Source: Clostridiales bacterium UBA1316 (GTDB taxonomy: Bacteria > Bacillota > Clostridia > Oscillospirales > Oscillospiraceae). From it: a stretch of 16,781 bases of DNA. Below the pieces are notes generated by a model. It did not search any database and was not told the DNA's origin. It was given only the letters and a program-made list of their open reading frames with translations. The stretch covers positions 2,060 through 18,840 of the forward strand of contig DBTM01000091.1 of the NCBI GenBank assembly GCA_002307055.1, read 5' to 3'. Positions 14,394 through 16,781 of this stretch are shown piece by piece; position 1 is the first letter of the stretch; each line of letters opens with the position of its first letter. The translations under genes were made by a program, and so were the position numbers.

Positions 14394-14767
14394 ATCAAAT
14401 GCCGCTTTATAACGCGTAAAAATGCCGGGTAAACAGTGAATTTTACGCTGATATCGGCGAAAAAGCACTGGTATCGGGGCAAAAAGGGCCTATAATCGCC
14501 TAAAAGTTGTTACAATTGTGTTAAATATATTACGGTTGTGTTAACAAACCGCCGATGCCGCGACACCAAGCTGCTGCAATTACAGGGTTTTCATTTTTCT
14601 GGCTCGAAAAAAACCATATATACATATAAATTTTCGAAGTCCGGTTTCCCGCCGCTGTTTATTTTGCGCACCGCCGGAAGCTCCAGCCAGACACATTATA
14701 CCATACAAAAACGCGTTTTTTGATGCACGATCACCGTCTGTCCACCCGCTTGCCGGGGGCAGCGCGT
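14394..14767. other. Non-coding intergenic stretch
   Basis: I see no credible gene on either strand; short open frames here lack ribosome sites and family motifs. It holds an inverted repeat GCGTAAAA (14414-14421) / TTTTACGC (14441-14448), the period-20 repeats listed separately, a minus-strand extended -10 TGGTATAAT (complement of 14695-14703) without a -35, and a 14-bp palindrome AAAAACGCGTTTTT (14707-14720). Confidence 0.6.
14452..14544. repeat. Degenerate 20-bp-period repeats with phased A tracts
   Basis: TATCGGCGAAAAAG (14452) recurs as TATCGGGGCAAAAAG (14472), and TTACAATTGTGTTAA (14510-14524) recurs as TTACGGTTGTGTTAA (14530-14544), each pair exactly 20 nt apart. A tracts begin at 14460, 14481 and 14502, 21 nt apart, close to two helical turns, which would favour DNA curvature. 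Possibly tandem protein-binding sites or a decayed tandem repeat. Confidence 0.5.
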
Positions 14768-14810
14768 CGGGGCGGTTCCCCGGCTGATAACAGCCGCGGA
14801 AACCGCCCCG
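14768..14810 (-). other. Strong hairpin downstream of the AlkZ-like gene
   Basis: CGGGGCGGTT (14768-14777) pairs with AACCGCCCCG (14801-14810); inside, CGGCTG-ATAA-CAGCCG (14781-14796) continues the stem, giving about 18 pairs broken by one mismatch and one bulge. It begins 20 nt after the minus-strand stop at 14831 but has no T run on either side, so it may be an RNA-stabilising 3' end, a weak bidirectional terminator or a repeat element. Confidence 0.55.
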
Positions 14811-14830
14811 TGTTATGTTGACGCATATGC

Positions 14831-15934
14831 TCAAATTTTGCCGCCGGAACGTCCGGTTACTGCCGGCAGCGTTTTCGGCGCGCACGGTACATCCGACCAG
14901 ACAACCTTTTTGATATCGCCGAAGCTTTCATCCATGGCACTTAATATAAATTTCCTTTGGGGAGCCGTGACCTTTTCGAAAAGCTCAAACGTCATTTGAC
15001 TGTCCTTTTTGCGCCATCGGCCGACGACTCTGCCGTCGAGCAAAATCGGCGGCAGGACGATGCCCGCGAGATTGAAGATACCGCGGAGGTGTTCCCCGGG
15101 CAGATAGATACTTTCGTTTTTCTGATACCCCAGCATCAGCTGGTCAAACCCGGCGACCAACAGGCACCTCGGAATAGCGGGATAATCGCCGCGCAAAGCC
15201 CCCAGATAATAATAGGTTTTGCCGTCAATATCGCACGTATTGACCGGCAGCGCCGCTATGACCTTTTTGACAAAGGTCTGCGTCCACCCGAAATAGTACG
15301 CCATATCCTTAACCGTCGCGGGCGCAAAATGCGTCAAATACCGCCGCGCCTGCTCAAGCAGGGCGTCCTCGGTGCGCATCGGCGTAAAGGGCGTGCAGAC
15401 GGCGAAGGCTTTTTTCTCCCGCACCATGCAGCTCAGGAAACCCCGCTCGCACAGCTGGCGCAGCAGCCCGCCCCAGCCGTCAAAAATATAAGAGCGCTCC
15501 CGCTCCGTCATCCCCGCGCCGCAACACGCCGTCTTGAGCTGTTCCCGCTCCCCGGTGCCCGACGCCACCTGCGCGACAATAAACCGTGCGAAATATTCCT
15601 GCCGCTCGGGCGTAATCCACCAGCTCCCGCGGTACATGACCCCGTCCCAGCGATGGCTTAAATAATCACTTTCCGCGCCCTTATGCTTGAAAACCGCCAG
15701 ATCCTCCCGCGCGAAAACATGCACCGTCCCCCGCACCGTCCAGTTCTTCACCAGCCCGTCCTCAAAATTCTCCGCCGTAATCTCCTGACTACAGCGCGTC
15801 CGAAGCGCGTGCAGCGCATAGCTCAGGAACTGACACTGAACGCCGTTTAAATCCCGCGCCACCGTCAGCTTGTCCGCCGCGTCCGTCAGATGCTGGCGGT
15901 AAAGCTGTATCTGCTTGAGGTCCTGAGTTGTCAT
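14831..15934 (-). CDS. Winged-helix DNA-binding protein, AlkZ-like (HTH_42 family)
   Basis: Product of 367 residues with the layout of the HTH_42/AlkZ superfamily, whose characterised members are DNA glycosylases that unhook interstrand crosslinks or remove alkylated bases. Visible signs: an N-terminal helical segment with LNGVQCQFLSYALHALRTR, where Q33-x-Q35 aligns with the Q-phi-Q catalytic motif of AlkZ; NWTVRGTVHVFAREDL (about 65-80), the family's W..RGT.H.. core; the ARRYLTHFAPATVKDMAYYFGW winged-helix region; and LLVAGFDQLMLGYQ near the C-terminal barrel. ATG at 15934 has only a weak purine stretch upstream (AGAAAGAGA). A possible promoter TTGGCA-N16-TAGAAA lies on the minus strand at 15947-15974. 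It is transcribed against the helicase gene and stands alone. The glycosylase activity is inferred; many family members are uncharacterised. Confidence 0.85.
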   Translation of the reverse strand: MTTQDLKQIQLYRQHLTDAADKLTVARDLNGVQCQFLSYALHALRTRCSQEITAENFEDGLVKNWTVRGTVHVFAREDLAVFKHKGAESDYLSHRWDGVMYRGSWWITPERQEYFARFIVAQVASGTGEREQLKTACCGAGMTERERSYIFDGWGGLLRQLCERGFLSCMVREKKAFAVCTPFTPMRTEDALLEQARRYLTHFAPATVKDMAYYFGWTQTFVKKVIAALPVNTCDIDGKTYYYLGALRGDYPAIPRCLLVAGFDQLMLGYQKNESIYLPGEHLRGIFNLAGIVLPPILLDGRVVGRWRKKDSQMTFELFEKVTAPQRKFILSAMDESFGDIKKVVWSDVPCAPKTLPAVTGRSGGKI

Positions 15935-16013
15935 AAGTAGGTTCTCTTTCTATTCGGGTTTGCAGTCGTGCCAAGACTCAGCCTATAGCAATGGCGTCAC
16001 GTGGAAACCACAC

Positions 16014-16029
16014 CCCCTCCACAGAGGGG
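16014..16029. repeat. Short GC-rich palindrome
   Basis: CCCCTC-CACA-GAGGGG, perfect 6-bp arms, followed by AATGGAGGACGGCTCTGC. It lies in the gap upstream of the AlkZ-like gene and has the look of a dispersed intergenic palindrome. The rest of 15935-16072 shows no gene. Confidence 0.4.
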
Positions 16030-16072
16030 AATGGAGGACGGCTCTGCGCTGATCTTAGTGGTAAAAACCGCT

Positions 16073-16282
16073 TTAGCCAACGATTTTAGCGGATACAAAA
16101 GAGTAGAAATACTGCGTTCCAATCTCCATATATTGCTCGACATATTCCCGCGCCTGCCTCGCGCTGTTCCTTTGATACTCCTGATTCGTTTCGACCCGCT
16201 CCTGATTATAATACCAGCTTGGAAAAGCAGGAGAACCGTCCCCCTGCTTTATGTCTGCTCCGGATTCAGAGCATGCAGCCAA
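16073..16282 (-). pseudogene. Possible detached C-terminal part of a small lipoprotein gene
   Basis: An open frame of up to 69 residues on the minus strand ending in TAA at 16073. It has no ribosome site; a TTG at 16282 is the only possible start near its beginning. Its last 45 or so residues are protein-like (NQEYQRNSARQAREYVEQYM..), hydrophilic and rich in Gln, Glu, Arg and Tyr, with plausible codon use. It overlaps, in another frame, the short lipoprotein ORF at 16249-16368; one indel between 16251 and 16320 would fuse them into a lipoprotein of about 95 residues. It includes the 71-bp repeat copy. No family recognised. Confidence 0.3.
16180..16250. repeat. 71-bp perfect direct repeat, copy 1
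   Basis: Identical over 71 bases to 16512-16582 (offset 332), running from CCTGATTCGTTTCG to CCCCTGCTTT. The right part is a hairpin AAAGCAGG (16224-16231) / CCTGCTTT (16243-16250). Read on the minus strand, G-U pairs lengthen the stem (AAAGCAGGGGGA / TTCTCCTGCTTT). Confidence 0.95.
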
Positions 16283-16368
16283 CCGGACAGAGACGCTTTG
16301 TCGCTGTCAGCGCAACCCGGCAGAATAATAAGCACACACAAGAGCATGCCAAAAGCTATTTTTTTCAT
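16249..16368 (-). CDS. Short lipoprotein ORF (39 residues), possibly truncated
   Basis: ATG (complement of 16366-16368) is preceded by AGGGGA at a good distance. It encodes MKKIAFGMLLCVLIILPGC, a complete lipoprotein signal with lipobox ILPGC and Cys19, followed by only 20 residues (ADSDKASLSGWLHALNPEQT) before TAA at 16249. The stop falls at the edge of repeat copy 1. The signal peptide is convincing, but such a short mature part suggests either a tiny lipoprotein or the front end of a frameshifted gene continuing at 16073-16282. Function unknown. Confidence 0.45.
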   Translation of the reverse strand: MKKIAFGMLLCVLIILPGCADSDKASLSGWLHALNPEQT

Positions 16369-16393
16369 ATCAATCCCCTGTCAATATCTCATC

Positions 16394-16464
16394 GGCAGCA
16401 GCGGACGGCTTCCCCGGTTGGGAACGGGCGGGCGTGGAAGCCCTACCGCTACGAAATTGCTGCC
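16394..16464. repeat. 71-nt GC-rich nested inverted repeat
   Basis: Three successive arm pairs: GGCAGC (16394-16399) with GCTGCC (16459-16464), AGCGG (16400-16404) with CCGCT (16446-16450), GGCTTCC (16407-16413) with GGAAGCC (16436-16442), and a G-rich loop. It is directly upstream of the short lipoprotein ORF on the minus strand. It resembles dispersed GC-rich palindromes of clostridial genomes; it could also act as a structured leader for that ORF. Confidence 0.55.
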
Positions 16465-16511
16465 AGCCTCTGCGTTATTTTTTATAATCAAACGATTTCA
16501 GCCGATACGAA

Positions 16512-16582
16512 CCTGATTCGTTTCGACCCGCTCCTGATTATAATACCAGCTTGGAAAAGCAGGAGAACCGTCCCCCTGCTTT
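16512..16582. repeat. 71-bp perfect direct repeat, copy 2
   Basis: Second copy of 16180-16250. Here the hairpin arms extend to 9 bp: AAAAGCAGG (16555-16563) / CCTGCTTTT (16575-16583). The two copies bracket 261 bp that contain almost the whole short lipoprotein ORF and the GC-rich palindrome. Confidence 0.95.
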
Positions 16583-16661
16583 TACTTATTAAGTAATTTT
16601 TTATTTCTCTGTAATATTGCAACTCGCTTTATTATACAACATTTTACACAAATCACAGCAA
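16583..16661. other. AT-rich spacer without a visible gene
   Basis: AT-rich sequence between repeat copy 2 and the next hairpin. I see no gene, and no promoter pair that I would defend on either strand. Confidence 0.5.
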
Positions 16662-16693
16662 AAGCCTGTCAAACGGTGTTGTTTGGCAGGCTT
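16662..16693 (-). terminator. Hairpin, possible minus-strand terminator
   Basis: AAGCCTGTCAAAC (16662-16674) and GTTTGGCAGGCTT (16681-16693), 13 pairs counting one G-U on the plus strand (one mismatch on the minus strand), 6-nt loop. On the minus strand the stem runs into CTTTTGCTG, a short T tract, so it may end a leftward gene lying beyond the window edge. Confidence 0.5.
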
Positions 16694-16756
16694 GGGGGTG
16701 TTTGGACGGGTAATGCGGAGGATGACGGTGGTGGGGGTATGGTTTTACGCGTCGTA

Positions 16757-16781
16757 AGGGACAATCCTCAGTCACCTTCGG
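16757..16781. repeat. Probable left part of a dispersed palindromic repeat, cut by window edge
   Basis: The final bases GGGACAATCCTCAGTCACCTTCGG look like the left half of an intergenic hairpin (GTCACC-TTCG-GGTGAC type) that I associate with Oscillospiraceae genomes. Only half is in the window, so the call rests on memory of that element. Confidence 0.3.

Noticed and set aside
14538..14723. Plus-strand open frame of 61 codons in the intergenic gap
   Set aside because: No ribosome site at its start and no recognisable motif; it spans the 14-bp palindrome.
14580..14885. Minus-strand open frame of 101 codons overlapping the end of the AlkZ-like gene
   Set aside because: No Shine-Dalgarno, overlaps the AlkZ-like gene in another frame and runs through the strong hairpin; composition looks random.
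14957..15661. Plus-strand open frame of 234 codons opposite the AlkZ-like gene
   Set aside because: The minus-strand frame carries HTH_42/AlkZ motifs; the plus frame is Arg/Pro/Gln-rich and has no ribosome site.
16001..16516. Plus-strand open frame of 171 codons over the repeat region
   Set aside because: It translates the 71-bp repeat hairpin and palindromes, has no ribosome site, and opposes the better-supported lipoprotein signal on the minus strand.
16680..16745. Possible G-quadruplex from several G runs
   Set aside because: The runs are unequal and the gaps between them too long for a convincing four-tract motif.

Overview
The window looks like chromosomal DNA of a low-to-mid GC Gram-positive anaerobe, most likely a member of the Clostridia (Oscillospiraceae-like). 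This rests on strong purine-rich Shine-Dalgarno sites, a lipobox-type binding lipoprotein instead of a periplasmic one, intrinsic terminators and GC-rich intergenic palindromes of a kind I associate with that group. The taxonomic call is inference; no rRNA gene is present.

Layout. 1-5684 (+) holds the 3' part of a high-affinity potassium uptake locus: kdpB (cut by the left edge), kdpC, sensor kinase kdpD and response regulator kdpE. 5685-5896 is an AT-rich regulatory gap with two inverted repeats. 5897-10700 (+) is a complete carbohydrate-type ABC importer: lipoprotein binding protein, permease, double-ATPase and a second, different permease, closed by a strong terminator. 10799-12315 (+) carries a NudC-type NAD(H) diphosphatase and a histidine-phosphatase family protein. 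12316-12587 is an elaborate leader (near-consensus promoter, attenuator-like terminator, short ORF, hairpin at the Shine-Dalgarno) for a DEAD-box RNA helicase with a DbpA-type RNA-binding domain (12588-14342). 14343-14830 is non-coding, with a terminator, period-20 repeats and a strong hairpin. 14831-15934 (-) is a winged-helix AlkZ-like protein. 15935-16781 is a patchwork of palindromes, a perfect 71-bp direct repeat and a short lipoprotein ORF that may be the remnant of a frameshifted gene.

How it works together. KdpD/KdpE sense potassium or turgor stress and control the KdpFABC pump; they appear to have their own promoter inside the end of kdpC and a short coupled leader ORF before kdpD. 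The ABC operon is a self-contained import system of unknown sugar-like substrate. Its ATPase has one intact and one degenerate nucleotide site, matching the presence of two different permeases. The remaining genes are housekeeping (NAD or RNA-cap turnover, RNA remodelling, probable DNA repair).

The most interesting signals are the two translated-leader candidates before kdpD and the helicase, which share a small module (TTGAGGA, a GTGAAA-type palindrome, a GCCGCCGCTT hairpin), the asymmetric ATPase, and the repeat patchwork at the right end. I found no CRISPR array, tRNA, rRNA, phage gene or insertion sequence.
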